The position numbers and the translations under genes were made by a program. DNA of 64,000 bases from Anaeramoeba flamelloides (Eukaryota > Metamonada > Anaeramoebidae). The notes under the pieces were generated by a model, which saw nothing but the letters and a program-made list of their open reading frames with translations, did not search any database and was not told the origin of the DNA. The DNA is taken from contig JANTQA010000019.1 in NCBI GenBank assembly GCA_027625915.1, positions 1,245,001 through 1,309,000 of the forward strand. Reading direction: 5' to 3'. Below are positions 12,986 through 24,846 of this stretch, one piece after another; positions within the stretch are counted from its first letter, which is position 1, and each line of letters starts with the position of its first letter.

Positions 12986-14219
12986 TTTACTTTATGAAAA
13001 AAACCAAAAATTTCAAAAATTTTCTGTTTAATTTTTTTAAATCGTGGAAAACTTAAAGGAAAATCAAAAAAAATATTTTTTCAATTTATATTCATAAATA
13101 GTTCTTTAATAGTCAAAAATATTGGCTATCCATTTGAAAGATATTTATTAAATTTAAAATGTTTCAAAATATTGATTCTAACTTCTTTTCTGTGAATAAA
13201 AAAATTATTCCTAATTTTTTACTATTAAAATTGAAAAAAATCTTAATAGAGCTTGGAAAGATTGTATTTTCCGACTTAAATTTTTAAATATCTTTAAAAT
13301 TAATTTTTGATCCAAGATCTTTTCTTAACCAATATTATTCATTATAAGTGAAGTTATCAAAAAGGTATAAAATTAGCAAATTTTTCATTTTTTTTTGAAA
13401 TAATTTTTTTCATGATCGTGGATGGCAATTTATGGAGAGACTTTGAAATTTGTGATTTGGAAACACTTGTTTGGTACTGTTTTATTTTACTTGGCCTTTT
13501 TTGTTGAATTGGTTTGGTAAATATGGGCCAAACCAAGAACCGAAAATCTAACCCATTTTCAGAATTCTAAAAAGAAAATCAGTTGAAATTTTTTCCCATT
13601 TCCTTTTCAACTACCAACAAGAGTGAGAATTTTACATTACATACGCAATAGAGAGTAAACTTTATCATGACACTTGATGTATTAAGTCATATTTTATTGT
13701 ATTTAAAAAAGAAAGAAAGTGATTTGGAGAGAAACCGAAATTTGATAAAATTATTTGGCAAAAAACAAAAAAAAAAAAAAACTATCACCCGTACTTCAAT
13801 GATTTATTAAATCGAATATGTTATCATTTAAAACATCAAACATAAAAAAAAGTTACTAGGACTATGATTTGTCTACCCGAAAATCATCATCGTTAAGGAA
13901 AAAAACACAATTTTATCAAAAACAATATTAAAATTAATACTTATTTTTTCGCCTTGTTTCTTGTCAAAGTATTGGGAGAAAATTCTTGTGTTTCCTACTC
14001 TGCCTTGTAGGGACAAAATTTAGACTTTGTTTATCAAAATTCAACAAATTTTTGAACTTTTCCAAAAATAATATGTAATCTCTTTTGGGTAAAAATCTAA
14101 AAGCAAACAAAACAATAAACTTAATGAATTTTCTCTCGTGTGGCTCCTCAAAGATGAGAAATTTCTTCAAGACATTTTTTCAACTTTCCATAAAAAACAG
14201 AAAAAAATTACTGCACCAA

Positions 14220-17200
14220 ATGTTTTTTTTAAAAATTAATGCCATTGTATTGATTTTACTTGTTGTTTTCTCACAACTTTCGTGCTTAAAAATTGAAGTT
14301 ACACAAACAGGAGAAACAACGTCTGATCGTTTGACCCGAAAAGCTGATCTTTCTTTCACCAATAAAGCAACAAGCAGCATCAAATTTACAATTGATCCAA
14401 GCTCCACCTATCAAAAAATTTTCGGTTTTGGTGCAGCTTTAACTGAGGCCGCAGCAGTCAACTTTCTCAAGCTTTCATCAGATCTTCAAAACGAGATTTT
14501 CTCTCAGTACTACCACAACTTGGGGTATACCGTTGCAAGGCTCCATATCAACTCCTGTGACTTTTCCGAAAGCTCGTATTCATTCGACGACACAGCAGAC
14601 GATTTTGGATTATCAGACTGGAGTTTAAACAATGGACACGATCCTCACACACTGATACCCTTGGCAAAAAAGGCTCTTTCCTTTAATCCAAACCTCAAAA
14701 TATTTGCTAGCCCTTGGTCTCCTCCTGCTTGGATGAAGGGTAATAATCAAATGATCCGATCCAGTGATCCAGGACTAAAATCAAATCCTCAAATTCACAA
14801 GTCCTGGGCTCTTTATTTTTCTAAATGGATCTCAGCCTATGAAAATGAAGGAATACCTATCTGGGGAGTGTTTGAATTTAATTTTTTTTTTTTCAATTTT
14901 TTTCATTATTTTTTCTAATTGCGCATTTACATCTTTCTTGATCATTTGTCTTATTTGAAATGTTCTTCAATTTTGAATAATAATCTATTATTTAATTTAA
15001 TCAAATTGTGTTACTTCAACGGCACGACAACAGGAATCAATTAGCTACAATTGAAAAAACGAGAAAAAATCAAAAATCCAATGCTGGTGTTTACCTGATA
15101 AATGGGAAAAAATTGACACTTCCTTTTCCTTATTTTTCTTTAAAAAATAGAGTTTTCAAAGGAGTAGATAGTAATTGCATACCTCTGAATATTTATTTGT
15201 AAAAGAAAAAGGAAAACGAAAATGAAGTGTAATTTTTTTCCTTCTAATACTGGTATTTGAATTACTATTTACTGTTGAGAGAAAAATAGTTGGACAGCAA
15301 TTTTAATTGGGAACATTACTGAAAATGATTTTTAATTTCAATTGTTTGTGAAATAACTAAAGAAAATAACAATAATGTCCATTAATTCTTCGTCCCAGAG
15401 GATAAGATGCCAATCATTGGATATATATATTTTTTTGTGTTAACAGAAATTTTGTTCAATAATTTCTTCATTAATATTTTTACATTATGATAATTTATCA
15501 AAAAAATCGTATTAGAGCAGTGAAAAAAATACCGGACATGAAAAAAATCCCGGACAAGATTTTTAATTGTGAATATTAGTAAAATTATTGTGTAATTTCA
15601 TTTATTTACAATCAAATTCCTTTTTTTAAGAATCGAACTTTTTAAATTATAACTCCCCCACTTATTAGAATGATGATTGATGAAATCACACTTGTTCAAA
15701 ACACCATACAATCAATCAAAAAACAAGAAGAAAAATTATCATTTTCCAAACTCTAGTAAACCTCAATAAAACTCGATTGTTTTTCAAAAAAAGTTAATCA
15801 ACATATGGCTATCAAACAATTACTCGAGTAATCTAGAGACACCTTACTTTGATGGACTTTAGGTAGGTTTATTACTAATCTCATAAAAAAATTGGTTATT
15901 TCTAATAAGGATTTCATTGAAATTAGACAAAAATTTTACTAATACTCACAATTAAAAATCTTGTCCGGGATTTTTTTCATGTCCGGTATTTTTTTCCCTA
16001 CTATACTATTGTTTATTTTTTAATTCTGACAAATAACTGTGAAATAAACACAAAATTACCTAAAACCTAAATTTCCAAAAAGAAATTTACATGTCAAATA
16101 ATAGATTTTACTATTTTAATAAAGTGGTAGAAATATTGGTACAGTTATAAATCAAATGAAATATTTTACTATGTTAAGTTTATAGACTGGTGACTTCTCT
16201 ATAAAGTGCCAGTTTTTAAGAATAAGGATTTGTCTTTGAAATTTTCGTTTTGTTAGCTTTTTTTTTTTATTTATTTTTTTTTTTTTTTTTGTAAGTTTCA
16301 CAAATATTGTCTTCATGAAATATAAGTACAGGGTACCGACTTGACAGTCTGAATCCAGTCCAATTGCTAATTGGTTAGATTATACTTCCAGTTCAAATAA
16401 ATTTATTTCTTTCGATTTAGTTCGGTTCGGTTTGATTCTTTTAAGTTCAGTTTGCTTAAAAGCTAATAAGAACAACTTTGGTTTAAGATCAAATTATGAA
16501 CTAATTTTATTAATTCTTATAATGATTTTTTGTGCCTTTTACCTCTTCTTGGAAACATAAAAAAAAAAACGCGTAGAAGAACGCAAATAACTTTAAAAGG
16601 GGGATTTGTAAAAAGTAAAAAATATAAAAAAATAAAAATTCTATTTATAAATTGGTAATACATAAAATTAAGAGTAAAATAAACACTGATTAAAACATTC
16701 ACCTATGAAATGTATTTCAAAGAATGTTAATCAAAATATTTCTAAAAAAATGAAAAAAAAATTAAATACTTTTTTTGGTGAAAACATGTATGATACAATT
16801 CAATAAAAAACGGAAAATATGGAAAGGGTACAAATGATTTTTTAAACAATAAAATGCTGTTATATGTTTTCAATTCTGTTTTGTAGAATCTCTATCAATA
16901 TTTAACCTCTTTAGTAAATGATTTTTATGATCAAAAAGAAAATAATAAAAGCCATTTTTTAAATGTATAAACTATATCATACGGCCATTCCAAACCTACC
17001 GTGAAATTTGACAATCATAGAAATTGAATTTTTGTATTAGTTAAATACAAAAAAAAAATCTTCGGTTATATGCTATCATATATATTTTATGGTTTGACAT
17101 AGCTTTTTTAATAAAATTTCAAATTTGAAAGACTGAGAAATAAAATCTTGTTGCTTCTGAAACAAATTCAAAAATTCAAAATAAAGCTTCCAAAGATCGA

Positions 17201-19042
17201 AGATCAAATTTGGAGATTTCTTTAAAATGGTCTTGCCTTTTAGATTTTAAGGTCTTTAGAAATTAAGTTCCCCAAAAACCACCAAAAAACCTAAAAATTT
17301 TCATAAATTATTGATCATTCAGAAGGTTTGTAGTCAAAAATTTAAATTTTAATATTTTTCACTATGTGAAATTTATTTGTTCTATTATAAAATTTCACGG
17401 TTTGTAATAGGCTATCAAATAATCATAAAATCCTGTCATAAAAAGGCAAGTATGATACAAGAAATGAATTTTCTGTTTATCTTTGATTTCACGGTAGGGT
17501 TGGAACGGCTGTATAAAAAATCGAGATTAGAAAATTTTCATATCTTTTATCTAGGTAATGTCTGACTTGCTAACAATCAAATTGGAATTATTATTAAAAA
17601 TCAATGAATGATCAATAGCAATTTAGGAAATTTAAATAAATATATTGAGAATTGGATTTAATCAAGATATTTTCAAATAAATTTTCCCCACTTTTTCGGA
17701 AATATCTTATTTTTTTCCGATTTTCGATCAAATCTTGAGATGAAATTATTTTATCTTTTTCCCAAAATTAAAAAATGGGGTAAGTTAAACAAAAATTACA
17801 AACAAGTCTTTTCAGACAAATTTTTCTATCTTTACTGCAAATTCACTCATTATCTCGTATAATGTTTTCTGATACAATTAGCTGACTTTGTTTCCATAGA
17901 TCAACTTTAGAATGGACAAACCTTTAATTTGTAACTGAATATTACAACTAATTTGAGGGGTTTAAATTTGGTTGGATAAATTAACTTTTATAAATTTGAT
18001 TTATTTTTGAAATGGAGATCAGTTACTAAAAAACTTGGATTTTTGTTAAAAAGCTGAATAATTATCTAATAGATTACTTTGTATTATTATTTCCATGTAT
18101 CTGGGAATACATTATTGAAATTAGAACTATTTTCAGAGAAAGGGAGCAACAACCATCAATCTTTATATTTTTCTGATTATTTTTAAATGAAATTTATTGA
18201 TTTTTTTTGTTTTTTTTTTTAAATTTGATAACTTTTAAAAATTATCACACTTCTTATTGACCTTGAATAGAACTGTACAGAATGAACCAGCAAACGACCC
18301 AACTTGGGAAGCATGTATGTATTCTCCATCTGGAGAAGCTGAATTTATTGCAAATTATCTTGGCCCACAACTTAAGAATGATCATCCAGATCTTAAAATT
18401 ATGATTTGGGATTACAATAAAGATAACATTGAGATCTGGGCAGACACCATACTTGGGAATAAGCAAGCATCGCAATATGTTGATGGTGTTGCATTCCATT
18501 GGTATTCAGGATCACAATTTGAAAATGTGCAGAGTGTTTACGAAAAATGGGGTGACAAATACTTTTTATTTGCAACAGAGGCATGCGTATGCCCTGCAAA
18601 AGGGTACCAGGATTGGAATAGAGGCGAAAGATACGGATATGATATTATTGGTGATCTAAATGCTGGCTCAATTGGTTGGGTTGATTGGAACATTTGCTTA
18701 GATATGGAAGGCGGACCAAACCACCTCGGTAACAATTGTGGATCTCCAGTAATGGTCGATGCCGATTCAAACCCACAAAGGGTTGTATATAACCCTCCAT
18801 TTTTTTATATGGGACAAATCTCGAAATTTTTAATACCTGATTCCATAAGAATTGGTTTGAATATACAAAATAATGATGAAAACCTCGTTGCTACATCGTT
18901 TTTGACACCAAAAAACCAAATTGTATTAATAGTACAAAATCAAAATGACAACGAAAGAAGTTTTGATATCGTTTATAAAAATATGATTGCTAATTATATT
19001 ATCCCAGAACATGCCATTGCCACCTTTGTTTTTGATGCATAA
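14220..19042 (+). CDS. glucosylceramidase (GH30 family, lysosomal type)
   Basis: Two exons, 14220-14869 and 18271-19042, join in phase 2 across GT-AG (donor GTTTGA, acceptor GAATAG) to give 473 residues. Hydrolyses glucosylceramide to glucose and ceramide in lysosomes (family knowledge). Residues 1 to about 22 form a signal peptide (MFFLKIN then a Leu/Val/Ile run ending before Cys-Leu-Lys). In-frame Mets occur 22 and 45 codons upstream (14154, 14085); I chose the one that places the signal peptide at the N-terminus. The catalytic acid/base is Glu222 in TVQNEP, split just before by the intron; the nucleophile is Glu320 in FATEAC. SPWSPPAWMKG and GGPNHLGNNC are family motifs. Length is normal for GBA-like enzymes. 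The 3401-bp intron carries two MITEs. Confidence 0.94.
15515..16003 (-). mobile_element. TA-flanked MITE family A, copy A1
   Basis: 489 bp inside the glucosylceramidase intron, flanked by TA on both sides (15513-15514 and 16004-16005). Terminal inverted repeats of about 60 bp: GAGCAGTGAAAAAAATACCG at one end and the complement of TAGTAGGGAAAAAAATACCG at the other, then CCCGGACAAGATTTTTAATT in both. Copy A2 at 21152-21640 is the same length and nearly identical in inverted orientation. No open frame. TA target and short CAGT-like end point to Tc1/mariner. Confidence 0.88.
16982..17511. mobile_element. TA-flanked MITE family D
   Basis: 530 bp in the glucosylceramidase intron, with TA at 16980-16981 and 17512-17513. 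Terminal inverted repeats of about 28 bp: CGGCCATTCCAAACCTACCG at the left; the right end ATTTCACGGTAGGGTTGGAA then CGGCTG is its imperfect complement (CAGCCGTTCCAACCCTACCG). No transposase. Single copy in this window. Confidence 0.72.
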
Positions 19043-21002
19043 ATTGAGACAAAATCATTTTCACTATTAAAAATTCCTCTCTTTTTAGTTTATTTTTGAA
19101 TTGTTTTCTATATAAGCTTAAAAAACAAAAAATTATTATTAGTTCTTTATATTAATACACAAATATTTTTTTCTTTTCAAAAACAATTTTTATTTATTTT
19201 GGATCTTTATATCATTTTATTTTATATTATATTAGTAATTATAAACAACAGAAAAACAAAAAAATAGAGAAAACCAAGGATTGATTTTATTTGAAAATTT
19301 GATGAAAACCCATTTTACAAAAAATTTTTTTATTAAAGATATTCGTTAATATTATATATTTTAAATAGCTTTAATTTGATAGAATAAAATATAGTTTCGG
19401 GGATAAAATTTCATAAGTAAAGAAATGTTTTTATATCCTAGAATTTTACAAAAGTTATTCATTAGATTCCAACACAGAGAAATATAAAATTAAAGTGTGA
19501 TGATGTTGAAGGTAAACCATATTAGTGATCTATTGTATAAATTTTTCGAAAATTTCTATTCAATAAAATAATATTATTTGTTGATCTGTTCAATTAAAAA
19601 AGATAAAGGTATAAGTTACAAATTCAAAAGAATTTCAGAAAAAAATAGAAATTTTAAAGACAAATTTAAAGGTTGAACCGTCAATTTGAAGGCTCTAAAG
19701 TTGAAAAATATCATTCTTAAATTTTTCTTCTAAATGTAGATTTAGTTAATAAAAAAATTTCAATACTTTTAAAAAATAGAAATAATTAACTCTGAGTTTT
19801 TTTTTTGAATATTATTTTCAAACAAATGAAATAATATTGATGAACCCAAACTTAGTTTTGTCAAAATGAAACAAAAAATAATAAATCTTTTGTTTTTTAT
19901 CGTTTTGATGGTTATTGAGTTAATTATTGAAAATAAAAAATTGAAAAAAAAGTAGTTACTTTTGGAATTTCTAAATATGAATTATTAGATACCTGAATAC
20001 TGTAAGAAACTGTTATTTTAGCTTTGGAATGTAATTCAAAAAAAAAATTTTCAACAGTGGAAAATTTTTTATTGTGTTCATTAGTAAAAAATGTAACAAT
20101 TTATTGTGCAATAATATCTCAAAAATATTTTGAAGTGTCATATAAACCCTTTGAACTTTGTGTTATCAAATAATTATTTCCAACATCAACATACATTAAT
20201 TCTAAACTAATATAAGGTACCTTTAATCAATCCACCAGAAAAAAAAATAAATATCAAAATATTTTAAAAAGTCCCTTTCAATGGTATTTCTTGATTGTTA
20301 TTTAAAATATTGAAAATAGAATTATTGAATAACAAAGAAAATAGTTTTAATATATATTATATATGTATATGTATATATACGACACAAGTTATAATTGAAT
20401 CAATATTTCTCATTTTATATTAAAAAACATTTAATATAGCAGTTTATCATCTAAATCAAAATTACATAAGGAATTAATTCAAAAAAATATTAGAATTTTT
20501 TCTTTTAGTTCAAAGTATTTTTTTTTTTTTTCAATTCATTTTTCAATTATCTGTGGGTATTTTAATTAAAAAATTCCCCGGTCATTGATTACATCTACAA
20601 ATTATTGATTTATTTATGATATGCTTAAAATTGAATTTTTTTAAATTTATTTATTGTTTGAAAATCAAAATAAAGAATTTTGAGAAAAATTAAAATATTT
20701 ATTATTCATGTTATTGAAAAAATAAATTATTGTTTGTTTTTTAAATCATTTCGAAATTGTGACAAAATTGAATATTATAAATCAAACAAAAATCAAAGTA
20801 ATGAATTTTAATTAAATTATGAAAATTTTCAAATTACCAATCAAAAATTATCTATAGATTGGATTAAAGATTTTTTGAAACAAAGGATTGATTTTATTAA
20901 AATAAGGAACGTATTATACATACTTAAAGCTGGAGATGAGAGGACTTCCATTGGATTATCTGCAAATATCAATAAACAAAACCCTTCCAAGATTTTGTCT
21001 TA
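19043..21002. other. intergenic with dispersed repeat E
   Basis: 3' flank of the glucosylceramidase gene. Apart from repeat E (about 19620-19965) and a TA/TG-rich microsatellite near 20352-20380, I see nothing in it. Confidence 0.5.
19620..19965 (+). repeat. dispersed repeat E, copy 1
   Basis: Shares ordered words with 38330-38625 in the same orientation: GACAAATTTAAAG, TTCTTAAATTT, AAATGTAGATT, GAAATAATTAAC-like and TTATTTTCA. No termini recognised; class unknown. Confidence 0.5.
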
Positions 21003-21688
21003 TAGTCAGTTTCACATTAAAGACAGAACTTTCAATGAAATTTAAGGTGTAATAAAAATCTCAAATTAAATAAAATAATTCAATTTATCTACAAATAATT
21101 TATGTAAAAAAAAAATACAAAATAAGCTTTAATTTGAGATTTTTTTGTGTATAGTAGGGAAAAAAATACCGGACAGGGAAAAAATCCCGGACAAGATTTT
21201 TAATTGTGAGTATTAGTAAAATTTTTGTCTAATTTCAATGAAATCCTTATTATAAATAACCAATTTTTTTATGAGATTAGTAATAAACCTACCTAAAGTC
21301 CATCAAAGTAAGGTGTCTCTAGAATACTCGATTAATTGTTTGATAGCCATATGTTGATCAAATTTTTTTGAAAAACAATCGAGTTTTATTGAGGTTTACT
21401 AGAGTTTGGAAAATGATAATTTTTCTTCTTGTTTTTTGATTGATTGTATGGTGTTTTGAACAAGTGTGATTTCATCAATCATCATTCTAATAAGTGGGGG
21501 GGTTATAATTGAAAAAGTTCGATTCTTAAAAAAAGGAATTTGATTGTAATAAAAAGAAATTACATAATAATTTTACTAATATTCACAATTAAAAATCTTG
21601 TTCGTGATTTTTTCCATGTCCGTTATTTTTTTCACTGCTTTACTTAAATATTTTTGAAAAGATTGTGAAGTAAAAGTCAAACTGGGTG
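21003..21688 (+). mobile_element. MITE family B, copy B4, split by copy A2
   Basis: Left part 21003-21149 starts TAGTCAGTTTCAC after a TA and runs to AATTTGAGATTTTTTTGTG; the right part resumes at about 21643 with CTTAAATATTTTTGAAAAG and ends AAGTCAAACTGGGTG. Together they match the intact B copies (24.5, 25.3 and 34.8 kb), with the 489-bp family A element and a duplicated TA between them. This copy is more diverged than its siblings. Confidence 0.75.
21152..21640 (+). mobile_element. TA-flanked MITE family A, copy A2
   Basis: 489 bp, flanked by TA at 21150-21151 and 21641-21642, inserted within family B copy B4. Ends TAGTAGGGAAAAAAATACCG and (complement) AGCAGTGAAAAAAATAACGG. Same length as copy A1 with few differences by eye, so both moved fairly recently. 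Internal sequence contains no usable frame. Confidence 0.9.
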
Positions 21689-21764
21689 TCATTTTTTTTT
21701 ACTATCTCTTTTTAATTAAAATTCAATATATTTTCTAATCAAAAAATAAAAATAAAAAATAAAA

Positions 21765-22245
21765 GAAGTGTCCTTCCTTTACCCTTAAGTAATATTAGTT
21801 CGATAAAGTACCTAGGTTTTCTAGAATTCTAATAAAAAAAAATTTACAAAATTTTAAATTTGACTAAATTCTTTAAAATTCTGGAAAATCTAAAAGTTGT
21901 TTTCTTGAGGTTTACTAATTGATTTTTAAATTCTATTGATTTGCCAAATAACATAAAACTCGGAAAACATAACAACAGTTTTTTATTTTAAGGTAATTAA
22001 TGAAAATTTATAAAATTTTCTTTTTATTTCTTAAATAAAAAAAAACATAACGAAAGTGTCCGTCAAGTGCCTTGCTTTTCTTGAGGTTTTCTGTTTTATT
22101 TGTAAAGTGTTCTAGGTTTTTTTTTACTTTTTGAAATAAAGAAAAAAATAGATAAATTTTGGGTTTATTTCAAAAAGTAAAAAAAACCGAGAGAAAATCT
22201 ATCGATTTTTCGAACAAACAGAAAACTCAAGAAAAGCATGCGGTA
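21765..22245. repeat. GGCAC foldback repeat, copy G3
   Basis: Contains CTAGGTTTTCTAGAATTCTA with AAAATTCTGGAAAATCTAAA as its foldback partner, AAGTGTCCGTCAAGTGCCTT, and a second hairpin whose arms are TTTTTTTTACTTTTTGAAAT and TTATTTCAAAAAGTAAAAAA. The outer part is also symmetrical (TTTTCTTGAGGTTTTCTG against CAGAAAACTCAAGAAAAG). Confidence 0.65.
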
Positions 22246-22576
22246 AATAATAGGAATTTTTAACTCCTAACTTAAATTACAATAAAAAAACAAAATAATT
22301 GTTATATTTTTTTACATGGTAGAAATTTAAAATATTAACACTTTCAAATAAAACACGATATCTTGAAAATTACTATTGAAAAAAAAAACTATTGAAAATT
22401 ACATAAAATTCATTTTATAATATTACTTGATCAAATGATTGGATACACTAGACTAATTTTATTTGAGTTCATCACTTATAAGAAATTCAAGTTATCATAA
22501 TATAAATCACAAAAAAAAAACAATTTCGGACCCAAATGAAACATATTCCATTCAAAAATAAAATGATATTGATTAA

Positions 22577-22579
<3 letters not shown>

Positions 22580-22609
<30 letters not shown>

Positions 22610-22730
22610 GAGAAAGGAGTAATCAAAGAAAATATTAAATAAAAAAGAGAAGAAGAAAAATAATTAAAATATTAATGTAAAAAAATATTTTATCATTTAC
22701 ATGGTTAAATTAAAAATTATCCACGTCCTG
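22580..22730 (-). repeat. retroposon-like 3' tail, copy 2
   Basis: A (TTA)n tract followed by TGAGAAAGGAGTAATCAAAG, then about 100 bp similar to the sequence following the same junction at 48563-48690 (shared AAGAAGAAAAATAATTAA). On the minus strand this is a short unique 3' region with an (AAT)n tail. A short frame ending PRPETGEVKTR-stop reads on the plus strand nearby (22730-22760) but I cannot place it. Confidence 0.5.
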
Positions 22731-23129
22731 AAACAGGAGAAGTAAAAACCCGATAGAAGGATTATTAGTAATAAATAAAGATTCCACAAACTGTGATTAA
22801 TAATTGGTATTACAGGACTTCGAAAAGTGGGGCACAATTCATCCAATTTGTATATTTTTTTACTATTTTGGGATTAATTTTATTTTCAATTATTTATTTG
22901 CATTTTTTCTTTATTATCTTAAGTTTTCTAAACATAAGTTCTTTGATGAAAAAAACTGGACAAGAAAAATAAATTTCATAATTTTGATTAGCCAGATTAA
23001 AGATTTTTTGGGTATTTTTCCTAAGGATAACATTTTTATATACGTTTTTTTCTAAAATTTTTGCTATTTTTTTTTTTCCATTTGATTCAAATTGATTAAA
23101 AGTAAACAAAAAATGAAGAAAATGATGAA

Positions 23130-23222
23130 AAAAATAACTTTATTTTACAATTAAATGAAAGTTTAGTACTATGATTCTTTTCACTGTTTTAACTAGACAA
23201 AATTTTTAGAATTGGGGTTAAC
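23130..23222 (+). mobile_element. MITE family C fragment (C4)
   Basis: ATGATTCTTTTCACTGTTTT followed by AACTAGACAAAATTTTTAGA resembles the right end of family C (ATGATGTTCTTTCAACTG then TGTCCAAATTTTTGG). Only the right end is clear. Confidence 0.4.
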
Positions 23223-23561
23223 AGTAGATATTAGTAACAAATAAAATTATACTATTCTCTAGAAATTTTTTTTCTTTATCAAAAAAAAATATTACTTACA
23301 TGTGGATATGTACAAATGAATAAGACATAAGATTATTTTTCTTTCGTGGATATTGATATTGGATTCACATTAGCAAAGTACATTATTTTAAGAAAAATCA
23401 AAATTTTAAAAAAAAAAATAATAATAATTGGAGTTATTTAATTATTTAAAGAAAAAAAAAAAAAAAAAAAATTAATTAATTAATTCTATAAAATCTAAAT
23501 GTTAAAAAATCTTTCGATAAGGAATATGTAAAAATATGATTAAGAAAAATATATGCTTAAT

Positions 23562-24846
23562 TTAATTTTTTTTACTTGATTTGATAATTATTCTTTTCCT
23601 AAATCCTTTTTTCACTCTCCTCTTTTTCGGTAATATATTCTTTGAAAAGGTCATTATACTTCGACTAAATTTGGAATTATTAGTCAAGCCATGTCTTTCA
23701 AAGAAATATGTCATTCCTCTATGGAGATTTTTCGGTTGAACACGAGTATTCAACTCACAATACAAATCGAATAACTGCTTATTTATAGTGATTGAAATAT
23801 TGTTTTTTAATCCCTTTGGCCAATTATTGATCAACTTTGGATCATATTCCTTAAATGCTTCAAATCTATCATACCAACTTGGTATTGGTACTCTATTTAA
23901 TAACCTTTTTAATTTTTTTTTTGAAATTTTTGTTCCATTTACATTATTTTTTTTTTGTTTTTGGTTTTGAGGTAAAAAATTCTTTCTTTTTCTTTCATTT
24001 CCAATTCCAATTCCCTTTTCATGATCAAGATCTAGTTCTATCTCTTCTCCGTCACCATCATCTTTTTCTTTTTCACTTATTTTTTCGCAATCTTCTTCTT
24101 GTTGTGATTTTAAGAATGGTACTGAGCAACTTTCAGTGACCATTTCATCAGATGATAATCCCAAGGGGTAACGTAATTTTTGGTTTTGGTTGGTTGGTTT
24201 TTGAAAAAGTTCATTTTTGCTGTTTCTTATGCTTTCTTCAACAAAATTGTCGAGAGGTATTGTTTCTTCTATGATTGTATCTTGTTGTGTATTACCTAGT
24301 CTCGAAATGTGTTTTAGTTGTTGTGGATTTGGTTTTGATTTATAATTGTTCAAGAAACTATTATAGTCTATTCAATACAAAATATTAAACGATTGGGTTA
24401 TAAGAAGAAAGATAAAGAAAAGATTTTTTACAAGAAATAATATTGTTTGGAATTGGGGAAGTTTAGTATCATAAATGAAGATTATAGTTTTTTTTAATTT
24501 GATATTTGTTTTTATATTTCTTGATTTTTTTTTATTTTTAAATACAGTCGGTTCCACTTTTAAGACACAAACTTTCAAATAAATTTAAAGCACAGAAAAA
24601 ATCTCAAATTAATGTACATTTTTTGGAATTTTAGCAAAGCCAAATGATTTTACTAGAATCTGAATTTTGTGCCTTAATTTGAGATTTTTTTTGTGCCTTT
24701 AAATTTCGTTGAAAATTTTGAGTCTTAAATGTGGAACTTGCTGTATTTTTGTTTATTAACTTGTACCCTACACGAAGAAATTGATTAAAAAATAAAACTA
24801 ATTCATTTCTTTCAAGAAATAAATACAGTTGTTCCAAACTTGCCAT
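23562..24846 (-). CDS. unrecognised 291-residue protein, two exons
   Basis: Exon 1 is 24846-24767 and exon 2 is 24357-23562; donor GG/GTACAAG and acceptor ATAATAG join in phase 2 to 876 nt. The large exon alone has no ATG at its start, which is why the first exon (MASLEQLYLFLERN, then a hydrophobic Phe/Leu stretch) was sought. Visible features: a Leu/Phe-rich N-terminal helix (1-27), a Gln/Asn region, an acidic Glu/Asp block around residues 114-137, and a compact C-terminal region with SWYDRFEAFKEYDPKLINNW, followed by a strongly basic tail (KKRRVKKGFRKR) that could be a nuclear localisation signal. I recognise no family. The 409-bp intron contains a MITE (copy B1). Confidence 0.75.
24545..24743. 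mobile_element. MITE family B, copy B1
   Basis: 199 bp within the intron of the 291-residue gene, flanked by TA (24543-24544 and 24744-24745). Nearly palindromic: CAGTCGGTTCCACTTTTAAG at one end and the complement of CTTAAATGTGGAACTTGCTG at the other; the inner arms carry AAATCTCAAATTAA and TTAATTTGAGATTT. CAGT ends with TA duplication are typical of Tc1/mariner-derived MITEs. Confidence 0.88.

Noticed and set aside
14085-14219. Longer N-terminus for the glucosylceramidase
   Set aside because: It would put 45 mostly basic residues before the signal peptide. Possible as 5' UTR or an alternative start, but less likely.
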